Part shown: in pieces, positions 63,907-64,000 of the stretch
Layout: each line of letters opens with the position of its first letter
Position numbering within the stretch: the stretch's first letter is position 1
Assembly (NCBI RefSeq): GCF_026163565.1
Contig: NZ_JAPDKN010000014.1
Span: 1-64,000, forward strand
Direction: 5' to 3'
DNA length: 64,000 nt
Source: Chryseobacterium sp. YIM B08800
Lineage (GTDB): Bacteria > Bacteroidota > Bacteroidia > Flavobacteriales > Weeksellaceae
Notes under the pieces: model-generated
Told to the model about the DNA's origin: nothing
The model's database searches: none
Seen by the model: only the letters and a program-made list of their open reading frames with translations
Made by a program: the position numbers and the translations under genes

Positions 63907-64000
63907 TTCTCGCAGATTTTGCAGATAAAGGAGATGAGTGAGAATAATTTTTATTATTAAATTTAAAAATAAACGTCAATTTGTCATTCCTTAGGAATCT
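63907..64000. repeat. Intergenic repeats at the window end
   Basis: CTCGCAGATTTTGCAGATAA at 63910-63929 and the palindrome ATTCCT-TAGGAAT near 63984-63998 resemble short repeats widespread between genes in this group. The second is cut by the window end. No gene is visible here. Confidence 0.45.

Overview
The window is a chromosomal segment of a member of Bacteroidota, most likely a Flavobacteriales/Weeksellaceae bacterium close to Chryseobacterium. The evidence is low G+C, about twenty promoters of the Bacteroidota type (TAnnTTTG at -7, several with TTG 18-20 bases upstream), three secreted proteins with C-terminal type IX secretion (T9SS) sorting domains, the T9SS gene porQ, a TamL-type lipoprotein, and bifunctional hisB and hisIE. 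There is no prophage, integrase, insertion sequence, CRISPR array or rRNA. The genus is inferred from general resemblance, not from a search.

Layout. 1-8.4 kb: two large T9SS-secreted enzymes (endonuclease I, metzincin protease) around an acyl-CoA dehydrogenase, then a short operon of a MazG-like pyrophosphohydrolase, a thioredoxin-like protein, a DUF4230 protein and a small charged protein. 9-15 kb: translation genes thrS, infC, rpmI and rplT, with an alpha/beta hydrolase between infC and rpmI, then a secreted M28 peptidase. 15-22.3 kb: a complete histidine operon, hisG-D-C-B-H-A-F-IE, read leftward and preceded by a classical attenuator with a leader peptide containing four His codons. 22.3-25 kb: dapD and two glycosyltransferases. 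25-29 kb: membrane methyltransferase, NlpC/P60 lipoprotein, an unrecognised 215-residue protein, a small lipoprotein, tRNA-Ala(GGC), and a GNAT-MarR pair with a palindromic operator. 29.2-35.6 kb: a GbsR/MarR-type regulator and a complete RND efflux pump. 35.6-39.6 kb: a second GNAT, a DUF2007-like protein, and the lysine-to-aminoadipate pair lat plus aldehyde dehydrogenase. 39.7-45.6 kb: small membrane protein, Arc-like protein, SPFH protein, an 821-bp perfect heptanucleotide tandem array, and a fused cytochrome c biogenesis protein. 45.7-52.4 kb: ftsK, lolA, an LptF/LptG permease and two lipoproteins. 52.4-57 kb: frr and pyrH, porQ and cmk, and a YtxH/holin-like membrane stress cluster. 57-64 kb: a TrmH/SpoU methyltransferase and tamL with overlapping 5' ends, sanA and a ferredoxin-type reductase, a TlpA-like lipoprotein, and a FecCD permease whose partners lie beyond the window.

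Most genes are ordinary housekeeping and envelope functions. The novelty is mainly between genes: a perfect 117-copy TTATTAG array abutting the SPFH promoter, with a diverged heptamer array upstream of frr; the his attenuator; an apparent AUA start for infC; a structured leader before rpmI-rplT; a multi-arm palindromic element at 51.5 kb; a string of hairpins inside the his operon; and several families of short dispersed repeats. Many gene starts could be corrected because the longest reading frame began inside a promoter.
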